Assembly: GCA_001983455.1 (NCBI GenBank)
Contig: LJDB01000045.1
Span: 18,723 to 82,722, forward strand
Direction: 5' to 3'
Source: Candidatus Epulonipiscium fishelsonii
GTDB lineage: Bacteria; Bacillota; Clostridia; Lachnospirales; Cellulosilyticaceae
Length of the DNA: 64,000 nucleotides
The notes under the pieces: generated by a model
What the model was told of the DNA's origin: nothing
The model's database searches: none
Seen by the model: only the letters and a program-made list of their open reading frames with translations
Part shown: one piece after another, positions 17,222 to 27,917 of the stretch
Numbering within the stretch: position 1 is the first letter of the stretch
How the letters are laid out: each line of letters starts with the position of its first letter
Made by a program: the position numbers and the translations under genes

Positions 17222-19315
17222 ATGGCTGGCAGAGATTATCCGCTAGAGCGTACTAGAAATATCGGTATTATGGCTCACATTGATGCAGGAAAAACTACAC
17301 TTACTGAGCGTATTCTGTTCTATACAGGTATAAAACACAAACTTGGTGAAACTCATGAAGGTGGAGCTACTACTGACTGGATGGCACAAGAAAAAGAAAG
17401 AGGTATCACTATCACTTCTGCTGCTGTAACATGTTTTTGGAAAATTGATGATGTAGACAATCGTATTAATATCATTGACACTCCTGGACACGTTGACTTT
17501 ACTGTAGAAGTTGAGCGTTCTCTTAGAGTTCTTGACGGTTCAGTTGGGGTATTTTGTGCAAAAGGTGGAGTTGAACCTCAATCAGAAACAGTTTGGAGAC
17601 AAGCTGATAAATATCATGTACCACGTATGGCATTTGTAAACAAAATGGACATTATGGGTGCAGATTTTTATAATGCTGTTGATATGATGAGAGATAGACT
17701 AGGTGCTAACGCAATTCCAATGCAATTGCCAATTGGAGCGGAAAATGACTTTATAGGGATAGTGGACTTATTAAAAAATAAAGCATACATCTATAAAGAT
17801 GATGTTGGAAAAGTATTTGAAGAAGTTGAAATTCCTGATGATATGAAGGAAAAAGCAGCAGAGTTTAGAGCGGAAGCTGTTGAAGCTATCGCTGAAACAA
17901 ACGATGATTTAATGGAAAAATATCTTGAAGGTGCTGAACTAACTCTTGAAGAGTTAAAAGCAGGATTGCGTCAAGCTGTTGTTGATGTTAAAATTATTCC
18001 TGTATTTTGTGGTTCAGCATATAAAAACAAAGGTGTTCAACAATTGCTTGACGCTGTTATTGAATTTATGCCTGCTCCAACAGATATTCCAGCAATCAAA
18101 GGTGTTGATCCTGAAACGGGTGAACCAATGGAAAGACATTCATCTGACGAAGAACCATTTTCAGCATTAGCATTTAAAATTATGACTGACAAATATGTTG
18201 GTACACTATCTTTCTTTAGAGTATATTCTGGAACACTTGAATCAGGTTCATATGTTTATAACTCAACTAAAGATAGAAAAGAAAGAATTGGACGTATAGT
18301 TCAAATGCATGCAAATGCTCAACAAGAAATCAGTAAAGTATACTCAGGAGATATAGCAGCAGCTGTTGGATTAAAAGGGACAACTACTGGAGATACTTTA
18401 TGTGATCAAGATAATCCTGTTATCCTTGAGTCAATGGTATTCCCTGAACCTGTTATCTCTGTTGCAATTGAACCAAAAACAAAAGCAGCACAAGAAAAAA
18501 TGGGTATTGGTCTATCAAAACTTGCTGATGAAGATCCAACTTTTAGAGCATACACAGACCCAGAAACTGGACAAACAATTATTGCAGGTATGGGTGAACT
18601 TCACCTTGAAATCATTGTTGACCGTTTAAAACGTGAGTTTGGTGTTGAAGCTAATGTTGGTGCACCACAAGTTGCTTATAAAGAAACATTGGCAAGAGAC
18701 GTTGAAGTTGATTCTAAATTTGTTCGTCAATCAGGTGGTAGTGGACAATACGGACATTGTAAAGTTCGTTTCTCAAGACTTGACCCTAACTCTGAAAAAA
18801 CTTATGAATTTAAAAGCTCAGTTGTTGGAGGATCTATTCCAAAAGAATATATTCCAGCAGTTGATAAAGGTATTCAAGAAGCAATGTCAACAGGACCTTT
18901 GGCTGGATATGAAGTTCTTGGAATAAAAGCTGACTGTTATGATGGTTCATACCATGAAGTTGACTCATCTGAGATGGCATTTAAAATTGCTGGTTCAATG
19001 GCATTTAAAGATGCTATGAAAAAAGCAGGTGGAATACTTCTTGAACCAATAATGAAAGTAGTAGTTATTGTTCCAGATGATTATTTGGGAGATGTTATCG
19101 GTGACTTAAACTCTCGTCGTGGACGTATTGAAGGAATGGAAGCTCGTTCAGGTGCTCAAGAAGTTAGAGCATTCGTACCACTTTCAACTATGTTTGGATA
19201 TGCTACAGACTTACGTTCAAGTACACAAGGACGTGGAAACTATTCAATGGAATTTGACCACTATGAACAATGTCCAAAAAATATCCAAGAAAAAGTTGTT
19301 GCAGACGCAAAATAA
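17222..19315 (+). CDS. fusA: Elongation factor G
   Basis: EF-G drives GTP-dependent translocation on the ribosome. The protein has 697 residues and a complete GTPase domain ([21 protein letters not shown]), followed by domains II-V ([17 protein letters not shown]). The start ATG 17222 was chosen because AAGGAGG lies 8 bases upstream; the TTG at 17189 that would lengthen the frame precedes that site. It is the third gene of the str operon. Confidence 0.98.
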   Translation: MAGRDYPLERTRNIGIMAHIDAGKTTLTERILFYTGIKHKLGETHEGGATTDWMAQEKERGITITSAAVTCFWKIDDVDNRINIIDTPGHVDFTVEVERSLRVLDGSVGVFCAKGGVEPQSETVWRQADKYHVPRMAFVNKMDIMGADFYNAVDMMRDRLGANAIPMQLPIGAENDFIGIVDLLKNKAYIYKDDVGKVFEEVEIPDDMKEKAAEFRAEAVEAIAETNDDLMEKYLEGAELTLEELKAGLRQAVVDVKIIPVFCGSAYKNKGVQQLLDAVIEFMPAPTDIPAIKGVDPETGEPMERHSSDEEPFSALAFKIMTDKYVGTLSFFRVYSGTLESGSYVYNSTKDRKERIGRIVQMHANAQQEISKVYSGDIAAAVGLKGTTTGDTLCDQDNPVILESMVFPEPVISVAIEPKTKAAQEKMGIGLSKLADEDPTFRAYTDPETGQTIIAGMGELHLEIIVDRLKREFGVEANVGAPQVAYKETLARDVEVDSKFVRQSGGSGQYGHCKVRFSRLDPNSEKTYEFKSSVVGGSIPKEYIPAVDKGIQEAMSTGPLAGYEVLGIKADCYDGSYHEVDSSEMAFKIAGSMAFKDAMKKAGGILLEPIMKVVVIVPDDYLGDVIGDLNSRRGRIEGMEARSGAQEVRAFVPLSTMFGYATDLRSSTQGRGNYSMEFDHYEQCPKNIQEKVVADAK

Positions 19316-19411
19316 AGTAAATCTAATAATACCATCATAGAAAAATATTTTCCTGTGATGATAAATATAATTTGAGTGAAAACTCAGCTAATTAAAAGGA
19401 GGATTTTCAAA

Positions 19412-20605
19412 ATGGCTAAAGCTAAATTTGAAAGAAATAAACCACATGTTAATATTGGAACAATCGGTCACGTTGACCATGGTAAAACAACTCTAACAGC
19501 AGCTATAACAAAAACTCTTCATGACAGATATGGTTTTGGAGAAGCTGTAGACTTTGAAAATATTGATAAAGCACCAGAAGAAAGAGAACGTGGTATCACA
19601 ATTTCAACTGCACACGTTGAATATGAAACACCAAACCGTCACTACGCACACGTTGACTGTCCTGGACATGCTGACTATGTTAAAAACATGATCACAGGTG
19701 CTGCTCAAATGGATGGAACAATCCTTGTTTGTGCTGCAACTGATGGACCAATGGCTCAAACTCGTGAGCATATTCTTCTTTCTCGCCAAGTTGGTGTTCC
19801 ATACATCGTTGTTTTCTTAAACAAATGTGATATGGTTGATGACGAAGAGTTAATCGAACTTGTTGAAATGGAAATTCGTGAACTTTTAAGTGAATATGAA
19901 TTCCCTGGAGATGATACTCCAATTATCCAAGGTTCAGCGTTACAAGCTCTTAATGATCCAAAAGGAAAATGGGGAGATAAAATTATTGAACTATTTGAAA
20001 TCATTGATGAGTATATTCCAACTCCTGAACGTGATACAGAAAAACCTTTCCTTATGCCTGTTGAGGACGTATTCTCAATTACTGGTCGTGGAACAGTTGC
20101 TACAGGACGTATCGAAACTGGTATTCTTAAAGTTCAAGACGAAGTTGAAATCGTTGGTATTAAACCTGAAACTCGTAAAGTTGTTTGTACTGGAGTCGAA
20201 ATGTTCCATAAATTACTTGATCAAGGTCAAGCTGGAGACAACATTGGTGCACTTCTTCGTGGAGTTCAAAGAACTGATATCGAACGTGGGCAAGTTTTAT
20301 GTAAACCAGGGTCAATCAAACCTCATACAAAATTTAAAGCTCAAGTATACGTTCTAAAAAAAGAAGAGGGTGGCCGTCACAAACCATTTTTCTCAAATTA
20401 TAGACCTCAATTCTATTTCCGTACAACTGACGTAACAGGTGTAATCACATTACCTGAAGGTACAGAAATGTGTATGCCTGGAGATAACATCGAAATGGAA
20501 ATTGCATTAATTCATCCAATAGCTATGGCACAAGGACTTCGTTTCGCTATCCGTGAGGGTGGACGTACAGTAGGTTCTGGAGCTGTTTCAGAAATTATTG
20601 AATAA
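19412..20605 (+). CDS. tuf: Elongation factor Tu
   Basis: EF-Tu delivers aminoacyl-tRNA to the ribosome. The protein has 397 residues with [17 protein letters not shown] and NKCD in the G domain and the conserved beta-barrel domains ending in [15 protein letters not shown]. The start ATG 19412 has AAAAGGAGG upstream; the in-frame ATG at 19376 is not used. It is the last gene of the str operon, closed by a strong terminator. The codon bias follows high expression (frequent GGT, CGT, GAA). Confidence 0.98.
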   Translation: MAKAKFERNKPHVNIGTIGHVDHGKTTLTAAITKTLHDRYGFGEAVDFENIDKAPEERERGITISTAHVEYETPNRHYAHVDCPGHADYVKNMITGAAQMDGTILVCAATDGPMAQTREHILLSRQVGVPYIVVFLNKCDMVDDEELIELVEMEIRELLSEYEFPGDDTPIIQGSALQALNDPKGKWGDKIIELFEIIDEYIPTPERDTEKPFLMPVEDVFSITGRGTVATGRIETGILKVQDEVEIVGIKPETRKVVCTGVEMFHKLLDQGQAGDNIGALLRGVQRTDIERGQVLCKPGSIKPHTKFKAQVYVLKKEEGGRHKPFFSNYRPQFYFRTTDVTGVITLPEGTEMCMPGDNIEMEIALIHPIAMAQGLRFAIREGGRTVGSGAVSEIIE

Positions 20606-20621
20606 TATATTGTTAAGACTG

Positions 20622-20646
20622 AGGAGCACATTGTGCTCCTTTTTTG
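20622..20646 (+). terminator. tuf terminator
   Basis: AGGAGCAC-ATT-GTGCTCCT is followed by a T-run, a textbook intrinsic terminator. It shares its stem with the metK hairpin at 4121. Confidence 0.9.
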
Positions 20647-20752
20647 TTCCATAATTTTTAATGATAATAATTTTTGTTGCTTAAAAAAATATTATAAGAT
20701 ATAATTAAACTGTATTGTAAAAGTTTAAAATTAAAGGAGTGTTATAGTTAAT

Positions 20753-21661
20753 ATGAAAACAATTAATAGTATTCTGCTCTTGATTTGTATAAGCACAAAT
20801 GTTTCAGCTACAGAATATCTAACTAGTAGTTGGAAAATGCCTACTTCAAAATCAGAAATAGCAAATGCAAGTTCAGGAATACTTTCTTCAAAGTCAAAAG
20901 GTCATAATTTAGAAATATCTAGCAGTTTTTTTAGTCCCTCAAGTATATTTAGTAGTAATACTGATAAAGATAGTAATACTACTAAAAGTAATGCTGATAA
21001 AAGTGATGATACTAAGAGCAGTAATGCTGATAAAAGTAATGATACTAAGAGTATTACTTTACCTTTTGAATATAATGCTATGCCGTATAAATACACCTCT
21101 AAAGAAAGAGAATTATTAGATCAAAAATTAGAAGAATTAAAAAGATATTCAAAGAATGATTTTGGTAGTGACATATATAGAACTATTAGTGTACCATATT
21201 TTCCACAAGAAAACGGATATTATTGTGCACCAGCTACTATAAAACAAATAATGCACTATTTCAATGGAACTTCATACGACCAATCAGATATTGCAGAAAG
21301 TTTATACACCACAACAGTTGGAACAGATATGACATACCTACATAAATATTTAAATATAGTAACAGATGAACAATATATATATCATGAGAAGGCCACAAAA
21401 GATTTTTATGAATGGCTAGACATTATAATTTATAACATTATGAATGATAAGCCAGTAATTTTAGATGTTACAATTAAAGAAAAAGGAACCTTTCCATATA
21501 TAACTTCAGGACATTTTTTAAATATAAGCGGAGTTGACACAAAAAATCAAAGACTTAGACTTACTGATCCAAATTCTATACATGGGGGCAATATTTGGTA
21601 TGATTGGACTGATGTATATAATATAAATAATGCTCATTTTAGACAAGCAATTGTTTGGTAG
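20753..21661 (+). CDS. Secreted C39-like cysteine peptidase-fold protein
   Basis: The protein has 302 residues. A signal peptide (residues 1-18) is followed by a Ser/Asn/Asp/Lys-rich linker with repeats (SNADKS-D/N-DTKS, residues about 60-105), then a papain-like domain of the C39_2 type. Candidate catalytic residues are Cys in GYYCAPAT (about 158), His in SGHFLNI (about 253) and Asp in LTDPNS. Such proteins are extracellular peptidases or peptide-binding relatives; the target is unknown. AGGAG lies 14 bases before the ATG, longer than usual. The gene is alone between the tuf terminator and a hairpin. Confidence 0.7.
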   Translation: MKTINSILLLICISTNVSATEYLTSSWKMPTSKSEIANASSGILSSKSKGHNLEISSSFFSPSSIFSSNTDKDSNTTKSNADKSDDTKSSNADKSNDTKSITLPFEYNAMPYKYTSKERELLDQKLEELKRYSKNDFGSDIYRTISVPYFPQENGYYCAPATIKQIMHYFNGTSYDQSDIAESLYTTTVGTDMTYLHKYLNIVTDEQYIYHEKATKDFYEWLDIIIYNIMNDKPVILDVTIKEKGTFPYITSGHFLNISGVDTKNQRLRLTDPNSIHGGNIWYDWTDVYNINNAHFRQAIVW

Positions 21662-21672
21662 CTACATAATGT

Positions 21673-21696
21673 ATTGAGGGAGTGCGTTCCCTCGAT
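21673..21696 (+). terminator. Probable terminator hairpin
   Basis: ATTGAGGGA (21673-21681) pairs with TCCCTCGAT (21688-21696), with one G-T pair, shortly after the C39-like gene. The remainder of the gap to 21969 is AT-rich and holds no feature that I can identify beyond a likely promoter region for gshF. Confidence 0.6.
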
Positions 21697-21969
21697 ATTA
21701 TGATATACTTATTCTATAATTTTTTATTAAATTCTCTACCAATCCAGTAGTTATAAACAATCTATATCTCACAAAATCACGCTCCGATTTAACAATAATT
21801 GCACTTTACAAACTTATTAAGCTATGTTACTATTTTTTTAACATTTTATATAAATGTTGATAAATACTAGTTTACCCTATGGCTTCAAATAATATTCTTT
21901 AGTATTGTCAGGTTAACCATAGATAAACTAGACAATTATGTGATTACGATATAAGAAAGGAAATAACTC

Positions 21970-24255
21970 ATGTATACGCTTATAAAAGATAATTTTTCTC
22001 CACAAGAAATTTTAGCAGGTGAATTTGGATTGGAAAGAGAAAGCCTACGAGTAACCAAAAATGGCCACTTAGCATTAACTAAACATCCGCAATCTCTTGG
22101 CAACAAGGCAACACATCCATATATCACGACAGATTTTTCAGAAAGTCAAGTTGAGATGATAACCCCAGTTATGGACAATGTTGAAGAATGCCATGATTTT
22201 ATGGAGAATTTATATAATATTGTGGCACTAGAGGTAGGTTTTGAATTATTATGGCCACAATCTATGCCCTGTATAGTTGCAGATGAAACACAAATCCCAG
22301 TGGCAGATTTTCAAGATGAATCAAACGAGAACACACGATATAGGAAATATCTGTTAAATAAGTATGGGGGACGTAAACAAATAATATCTGGCATTCACTG
22401 CAATTTTTCTTTTCAAGCTGACTTTATAAAAAAGCTTTATAATTTAAGTGAAAGCAACTTAAAATATAATAGATTTAAAGATCAGTTATATTTAAAGGTC
22501 ACAAGAAATTATTTAAGATATAGATGGTTTTTAATATATTTAATGGGAGCAAGCCCTATAATAGACAAGACATATAACAAAAGTTGTGATGAAGACTCAA
22601 AAGTATGCAACCCTAACTTGCCAGACAACAATGTCATTTCATTTAGAAATAGTGTATGTGGGTATGAAAACAAAGAAACTTTATATGGTAACTATAATTC
22701 TGTCACAGAATATGTACAAAGTATATGTGAATTTATAAGAGAAGGAAGTATTGAAAGTCACAAAGAGTTTTATAGTTCAATAAGATTAAAGCCCCATAAC
22801 GCAAATCATTTCCTAAGTTCTTTATTAACTGACGGAATAAAATATCTAGAAATTAGAAGCATAGATATAAATCCATTTGAAAAAGTTGGTATAAGTGTAG
22901 TGGATTTAAAATTTATTCATTTATTTATGATCTTTTGTCTACTTGAACCTGAAAACGATTTTAAAGATTGGCAAGAAGAGGCACTAAACAATCAGCATTT
23001 GATTTCTATAAAAGGTGCTATCGATGTTATGATGAAAAAAAATAGTGACAATATAAGTTTAAAAGATTGGGCACAAGAAATATATGCTAAGTTAAGTCAA
23101 CTTAATGATGAGCTAAATTTAAATCTAGGAACTGTAATTGATAATATAAAAATGAAACTGGAAGACAAAAATAATTTACCTAGTATAAAACTTAAGCAAC
23201 TAGTAAAAAAAGAAGGATATGTTAAAGCTCATATTAACTTAGCGAACAAATATGTCCATGATGCTTTTAACAATAGATTTAAACTAAAAGGTTATGAAGA
23301 CTTAGAGCTGTCTACTCAGATTTTGATGCGTGAAGCCTATAAAAAAGGAATAACCTGTACACTTATTGATAGAGTAGAAAACTTTATTAAATTAAAAAAA
23401 GGTCCTCATATTGAATATATTAAGCAAGCGACTAAAACTGGTAGTGATAGCTATATCACATATTTAATTATGGAAAATAAATCTGTCACTAAACATGTTT
23501 TAAGAGAACACAAAATTCCAACTCCTTGGGGTATTGAATTAAATAAATTTGACTCATATAAAATTAAGCCTTTCTTGCAGATGGCTTGTGTAGTCAAGCC
23601 AAAATCCACTAATTTTGGTATAGGTATTAGTATATTTACAAACCCACCCACTCCAGAAGATTTGGAAAAAGCAGTCGATATAGCGTTATCTTTCGATAAT
23701 ACTGTACTTATCGAGGAATTTTTGAAAGGAAAAGAATATAGATTTTTAGTTATTGGCGATGAAGTAGCTGGAATTTTGCATAGAAAACCAGCAAATGTAA
23801 TCGGTGACGGAATTCATACTATCAGAGAGCTTGCTGAAATTAAAAGCCAAGACCCATTAAGAGGTAAAGGACATAGAACTCCACTTGAAAAAATCCCTAT
23901 AGATGGTCATGTCGAACTATTTCTAAAACAATCAAACTTAACCATTAATTCCATTCCAGCTCCTCAAGAAATAGTATACTTGCGTGAAAATTCAAATATT
24001 TCTACAGGCGGAGATAGTATTGATTACACCGATAAAATTAATAATAAACTAAAAAAAATTGCTGTAAAGGCAGCACATGCAGCAGGAGCAAAAATTTGTG
24101 GGGTAGATATAATTATTGAAGATGTAGAAAATCCAAAGTCTAAATTTGGTATTATAGAACTAAATTTTAACCCTGCAATTCATATACACTGTTTTCCATA
24201 TAAAGGAATAGAAAGAAATATCGCTGAGAAAATTTTAACTCTTTTGGATCTATAA
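21970..24255 (+). CDS. gshF: Bifunctional glutamate-cysteine ligase/glutathione synthetase (GshF/GshAB)
   Basis: The protein has 761 residues. The N-terminal half (about 1-440) is a gamma-glutamylcysteine ligase (EFGLERESLRVTKNGHLALT; GIHCNFSF; LEIRSIDINPF). The C-terminal half (about 470-761) is an ATP-grasp ligase (VVKPKSTNFGIGI; GKEYRFLVIGDEVAG; IIELNFNPAIHIHCFP). Together they make glutathione from Glu, Cys and Gly in one polypeptide, as in Streptococcus, Listeria and some clostridia. AAAGGAA precedes the ATG. The gene is monocistronic. It suggests that this likely anaerobe makes its own glutathione, in keeping with the OsmC protein and nitroreductase in the window. Confidence 0.92.
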   Translation: MYTLIKDNFSPQEILAGEFGLERESLRVTKNGHLALTKHPQSLGNKATHPYITTDFSESQVEMITPVMDNVEECHDFMENLYNIVALEVGFELLWPQSMPCIVADETQIPVADFQDESNENTRYRKYLLNKYGGRKQIISGIHCNFSFQADFIKKLYNLSESNLKYNRFKDQLYLKVTRNYLRYRWFLIYLMGASPIIDKTYNKSCDEDSKVCNPNLPDNNVISFRNSVCGYENKETLYGNYNSVTEYVQSICEFIREGSIESHKEFYSSIRLKPHNANHFLSSLLTDGIKYLEIRSIDINPFEKVGISVVDLKFIHLFMIFCLLEPENDFKDWQEEALNNQHLISIKGAIDVMMKKNSDNISLKDWAQEIYAKLSQLNDELNLNLGTVIDNIKMKLEDKNNLPSIKLKQLVKKEGYVKAHINLANKYVHDAFNNRFKLKGYEDLELSTQILMREAYKKGITCTLIDRVENFIKLKKGPHIEYIKQATKTGSDSYITYLIMENKSVTKHVLREHKIPTPWGIELNKFDSYKIKPFLQMACVVKPKSTNFGIGISIFTNPPTPEDLEKAVDIALSFDNTVLIEEFLKGKEYRFLVIGDEVAGILHRKPANVIGDGIHTIRELAEIKSQDPLRGKGHRTPLEKIPIDGHVELFLKQSNLTINSIPAPQEIVYLRENSNISTGGDSIDYTDKINNKLKKIAVKAAHAAGAKICGVDIIIEDVENPKSKFGIIELNFNPAIHIHCFPYKGIERNIAEKILTLLDL

Positions 24256-24274
24256 TTTTTCTTAGTATATTTTT

Positions 24275-24311
24275 AAATGTTGGTAGCACCTTATGCTTCC
24301 AACATTTTTGT
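24275..24311 (+). terminator. gshF terminator
   Basis: A 14-bp imperfect stem (AAATGTTGGTAGCA with TGCTTCCAACATTT, one mismatch) has a 5-base loop and then a short T-run. Confidence 0.75.
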
Positions 24312-24417
24312 TTATCTAATAAAATAGTATTAGCTCCAGACCTTGTCAAATATTCTAACCAAATAGTATTTAACATAATATGTAATTATATATGCATAAA
24401 TTGGAGGTTTTAAAAAT

Positions 24418-25536
24418 ATGAATTCATATTTAAAAAATGTATTGACAGGATTTATTTCACCAGCTTGTGAAGTTAAACTTGTTAATGCGATGAGGAAAAA
24501 AGCAAACTTTTTAGTAATGGATGTTGATGATGATGGCCATCCAGAAATTTTATTTTGCTTTAATGAAAACGGAGAAGAATACATAGCTATATTAAAGAAA
24601 GAATTATTTAAGTGGCATCTCGAATATTTTACAAAGCAAATAAATTCCGAAGCAATGCTTATATACAATACTTTAGAACCTATAAATATTACAAAAGAAT
24701 GGTTTGAATATAATAAAGATAATATAAATCTAGACAGCTTACTCCAAGAAGAAGAAGCCGATATAATTAGTTTAATAGAAAATGAACTTTATGGAGCAAG
24801 TATTACAAGAATGGTAGACATGACTATACAAACTATCGACTATACTCAAGCGGATGTGACTGGGGATGGAAGATATGATGAAATATTCTTAAAAGGAAAA
24901 TTCCCAAATGAAACCACAACAGGATATGTAACAGACATGTTTATTGTTGTTAAAAATGGAATTACTGCTAAAGAAGTTAATATTCCAATCGTTGGAATAA
25001 ATAGCGGGTATTCCCCAAAACTTGAAATTGTGGACTTTAATCGTGATACAGTAAAAGATATTATGGTTACCTTTACTGATGGACCATATAATCCATCATA
25101 TATGTATATGTATTTATACTCTGTTCGTAATTGGGCACCGCTACTACTATTTGAAGCAAAAACATTTAATAATATGTCTACTGGTACAGTAACTTACAAC
25201 GATTTATATAAACTCCTAATACAAACACAATATCCATCTAATCAATATCAATATAGTATTGATTTAGGAAATTTAAATCCTAATTACTTATATCAGTTAT
25301 ATGACCAATATGGAAACTTAATTGCACCAACATTTGGAACACTAGGTAATGTAACAAATTTTACCCCCATAAAAACAAATCAAGATGCAGTGTATAGTTT
25401 AAGTGCACTTCAACCAGTGTTTGGTGAAAATAAAGATAAACTTGGTACTGTTGAAACTCTAATGCAATGGGATAACGACGAAGGAAAGTTTGTTCCATTT
25501 TCACAATATCTTGCTATTGAAGGAAAACCTTCCTAA
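24418..25536 (+). CDS. FG-GAP/VCBS-like repeat protein
   Basis: The protein has 372 residues and no clear signal peptide. Three Asp-rich, Ca-binding-like strands typical of FG-GAP/VCBS repeats are visible: MDVDDDGHPEILFCF (about 38-52), ADVTGDGRYDEIFLKG (about 143-158) and VDFNRDTVKDIMVTF (about 206-220). These usually build beta-propellers in extracellular or coat proteins. The C-terminal part (LGNLNPNYLYQLYDQYGNL) is unrecognised. GGAGG precedes the ATG. Related proteins occur widely in spore-forming clostridia without a defined role. The gene is monocistronic, with a hairpin following. Confidence 0.65.
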   Translation: MNSYLKNVLTGFISPACEVKLVNAMRKKANFLVMDVDDDGHPEILFCFNENGEEYIAILKKELFKWHLEYFTKQINSEAMLIYNTLEPINITKEWFEYNKDNINLDSLLQEEEADIISLIENELYGASITRMVDMTIQTIDYTQADVTGDGRYDEIFLKGKFPNETTTGYVTDMFIVVKNGITAKEVNIPIVGINSGYSPKLEIVDFNRDTVKDIMVTFTDGPYNPSYMYMYLYSVRNWAPLLLFEAKTFNNMSTGTVTYNDLYKLLIQTQYPSNQYQYSIDLGNLNPNYLYQLYDQYGNLIAPTFGTLGNVTNFTPIKTNQDAVYSLSALQPVFGENKDKLGTVETLMQWDNDEGKFVPFSQYLAIEGKPS

Positions 25537-25548
25537 ATTTTAATTTAT

Positions 25549-25585
25549 AATAAAGGATAGAGGCCACAGGTCTTTATCCTTTATT
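25549..25585 (+). terminator. Terminator hairpin
   Basis: AATAAAGGATA (25549-25559) pairs perfectly with TATCCTTTATT (25575-25585) behind the FG-GAP-like gene. Confidence 0.75.
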
Positions 25586-25722
25586 GTTCATGAATGAAAA
25601 ATCTGGCGAAAGACTCTTATACAATAAACCCTTTATTTACTAAGAATATCTTATAATAAATTTGGTAATATATATAATAAAACCAAAAGATCAATCATCA
25701 TATATAACAAAGGAGCTACCTA

Positions 25723-26835
25723 ATGAAATGTAACGACAGATATCAGGAAATTGAAAATAAATTGAGAAAAGATTTAAATACAAGATATAGTCTTGAAGAT
25801 TTGCCTACACTGTTATACAAAGATCAGATGTTTAAAATGTTATATTATGTTTATCCCACCGAAACAGGTGACTATTCTATGTTAAGGTATCTTATAAATA
25901 CAATATTTAAAGTTGCTAGAATACCTGAAGTAGTTGGAGAAGATGAAGAAATTAAGATATTAGTTGGTGGTACAGATAGAGTTTTTAACGAAGAAATGTA
26001 CTTGAAATATTTAAAAGCTGTAGAAAGTGATAATATCCAAGAAGATGATTTTTTACGTAAATTAGCTGGTGATGTAAATATTGTTATAGGTAATTATAGA
26101 ATAGTACTAGATATGCAAACAGGTACATCTCACACTTTAAAAAATAGAATAATAAACAACAATCTTATAACCTACGCAACAAACAATATAAGAGAAGATA
26201 CCGTATTTAAGGTATATAGTATATGGTTAGTCTTAGGGAATATCACTGGGTTTATGAAAAATAAGCCTATCAAAGTTATAGGTATGCATGAAGAAGAACT
26301 CGGCAAAGAAGACACTAGATTGCATAATAAATCTAAAATTGCTGTTGATATGAAGTTTGAGCATTTTGGTATAGTAGTTATTAATCTAAAACATCGTGAA
26401 TTGGAAAAAGATTTTCCAGATGTATTTGAAATAGGATATGAACTAATAACAGGGATACCTAAATCCAATAAAAAAATGTTTAGTTGGATAAACCAAAAAA
26501 TAAATTTGTTTTTTAAGGAGGTAAGAAATAGTATGACGAAATATTATACCGCAAGGCAACTTGGACGTGAGGAGGGTCATGAAGAAGGCTTTGAACAGGG
26601 TCTTGAACAGGGTCTTGAACAAGGTCTTGAGCAGGGTCTTGAACAAGGTCTTGAGCAGGGCCTTGAACAAGGTCTTGAGCAGGGCCTTGAACAGGGACGT
26701 GAAGAAGCTCGTGAAGAATATGAAATTGTAGCAGTAAAAGCAATGATAGATCTACTAAATGATGAAGCAATTGCTACCAGATTAAATATTAATATAGAAA
26801 AGGTGCGTGCAATACGCCTTAACCAATTAGATTAA
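25723..26835 (+). CDS. Putative PD-(D/E)XK (Rpn-like) nuclease with (EQGL)n tail
   Basis: The protein has 370 residues. The body (1-270) resembles the Rpn/PD-(D/E)XK nuclease family transposase group: an N-terminal helical part (LLYKDQMFKMLYYVYP), a core strand ending in RIVLDMQTG that would supply the D-x-Q part of the motif, and EELITG-like helices. After residue 275 comes a perfect EQGL tetrapeptide repeat (eight copies, flanked by EEGH, EEGF and EQGR) and a short Rpn-type C-terminus (AIATRLNINIEKVRAIRLNQLD). Rpn proteins promote recA-independent recombination; activity here is not shown. AAGGAG precedes the ATG, and a hairpin follows the gene. Family assignment is moderate. Confidence 0.6.
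   Translation: MKCNDRYQEIENKLRKDLNTRYSLEDLPTLLYKDQMFKMLYYVYPTETGDYSMLRYLINTIFKVARIPEVVGEDEEIKILVGGTDRVFNEEMYLKYLKAVESDNIQEDDFLRKLAGDVNIVIGNYRIVLDMQTGTSHTLKNRIINNNLITYATNNIREDTVFKVYSIWLVLGNITGFMKNKPIKVIGMHEEELGKEDTRLHNKSKIAVDMKFEHFGIVVINLKHRELEKDFPDVFEIGYELITGIPKSNKKMFSWINQKINLFFKEVRNSMTKYYTARQLGREEGHEEGFEQGLEQGLEQGLEQGLEQGLEQGLEQGLEQGLEQGREEAREEYEIVAVKAMIDLLNDEAIATRLNINIEKVRAIRLNQLD
26569..26700 (+). repeat. Eleven tandem 12-bp units coding for E-(E/Q)-G-x
   Basis: Units of the form GAACAGGGTCTT are repeated head to tail in frame. The later ones alternate GAACAAGGTCTT and GAGCAGGGCCTT, so the array has also grown by a 24-bp unit. Copy number is likely to vary between strains. Confidence 0.9.
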
Positions 26836-26844
26836 ACCATCCTA

Positions 26845-26881
26845 TATAAAGGATGAATAGTGATAATGTTCATCCTTTATA
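26845..26881 (+). terminator. Terminator hairpin
   Basis: TATAAAGGATGAA (26845-26857) pairs perfectly with TTCATCCTTTATA (26869-26881) behind the nuclease-like gene. Confidence 0.8.
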
Positions 26882-27021
26882 TTCTACAAAAATAGATCTA
26901 CTTATTATAATTTTCATTAGATGAATACTCTAATGAATACTCTAACAACCTACAATAGGCATAAAATACTATTTTGTGTTACATACTGATAACATAAAAT
27001 AAATTTTTGGAGGATATTAAT

Positions 27022-27885
27022 GTGAAAATATTCATTACTGGTGGAAATGGCCAGTTGGGAAAAGAAGTTCAAAGACAACTTAAAGAGTATGATTTAATTA
27101 TAACAGATTATGATACTTTGGATATTTCAGACTTTAACCAAGTAGAAAAAATTTTATATAAAGAAAAACCTGATGTAGTTATAAATTGTGGAGCATACAC
27201 AGCAGTCGATAAATGTGAAGAAGAAATTATACAAGCATACAAAGTCAATGCTCTTGGTCCAAGAAACTTGGCCATTATTTGTGAAGAACTCCAAGCTAAG
27301 CTAGTGAATATTTCAACAGACTATGTATTTGGAGATGTTTTTATAGGGAATACACTTCCAGAAAGAATTCAAGTTGTTAAAACACTTCAGCCTTTGAAGG
27401 AAGATCATCCATGTCACCCTGTAAATGTATATGGAAAAAGCAAATTATTAGGAGAACAAATGGTTCGTCAATTTTCAACCAAACATTTTATATTAAGAAC
27501 TGCATGGCTTTACGGAGATGGAAACAATTTTGTCCGCACTATGTTAAACCTAGCGAAGACTACTGATACAATCAAAGTTGTTGCAGACCAATTTGGAAGC
27601 CCCACATATACTAAAGATTTAGTTTGGGTAATTAAAAGTCTGCTGTCGACAAAATTCTATGGAACATATAATGCTACTTGTGAAGGAATATGTTCTTGGT
27701 ATGAATTTGCTTGCAAAATATTCGAGATAGAGAATATTAACATTAAAGTTGTACCAATTGCAACAGAGGAGTTTCCTCGTCCAGCAAAAAGGCCTCACTA
27801 TTCTTGTCTTGATAATTTTATGCTAAAACTACAAAATTTAAATAGTTTTAGACACTGGGAAGATGCATTAAAAGACTATCTTTAA
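27022..27885 (+). CDS. rmlD: dTDP-4-dehydrorhamnose reductase
   Basis: RmlD reduces dTDP-4-keto-L-rhamnose to dTDP-L-rhamnose, the last step of the pathway. Visible are the Rossmann motif GGNGQLGKEV, NCGAYTAVDKCE, STDYVFG and the catalytic YGKSK. The protein has 287 residues from a GTG start at 27022, chosen because TGGAGGA lies 7 bases upstream; the TTG at 27007 overlaps that site, and an ATG at 27020 runs straight into TGA. rmlC follows 32 bases later. The pair is separated from rmlAB by about 13 kb. Confidence 0.93.
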   Translation: MKIFITGGNGQLGKEVQRQLKEYDLIITDYDTLDISDFNQVEKILYKEKPDVVINCGAYTAVDKCEEEIIQAYKVNALGPRNLAIICEELQAKLVNISTDYVFGDVFIGNTLPERIQVVKTLQPLKEDHPCHPVNVYGKSKLLGEQMVRQFSTKHFILRTAWLYGDGNNFVRTMLNLAKTTDTIKVVADQFGSPTYTKDLVWVIKSLLSTKFYGTYNATCEGICSWYEFACKIFEIENINIKVVPIATEEFPRPAKRPHYSCLDNFMLKLQNLNSFRHWEDALKDYL

Positions 27886-27917
27886 TTATAGTTGATAAAG
27901 AAAGGAAATAACTATAT

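Noticed and set aside
26513..26770. Minus-strand frame with VQGPAQDL repeats
   Set aside because: It is only the reverse reading of the EQGL repeat array; no start signal supports it.
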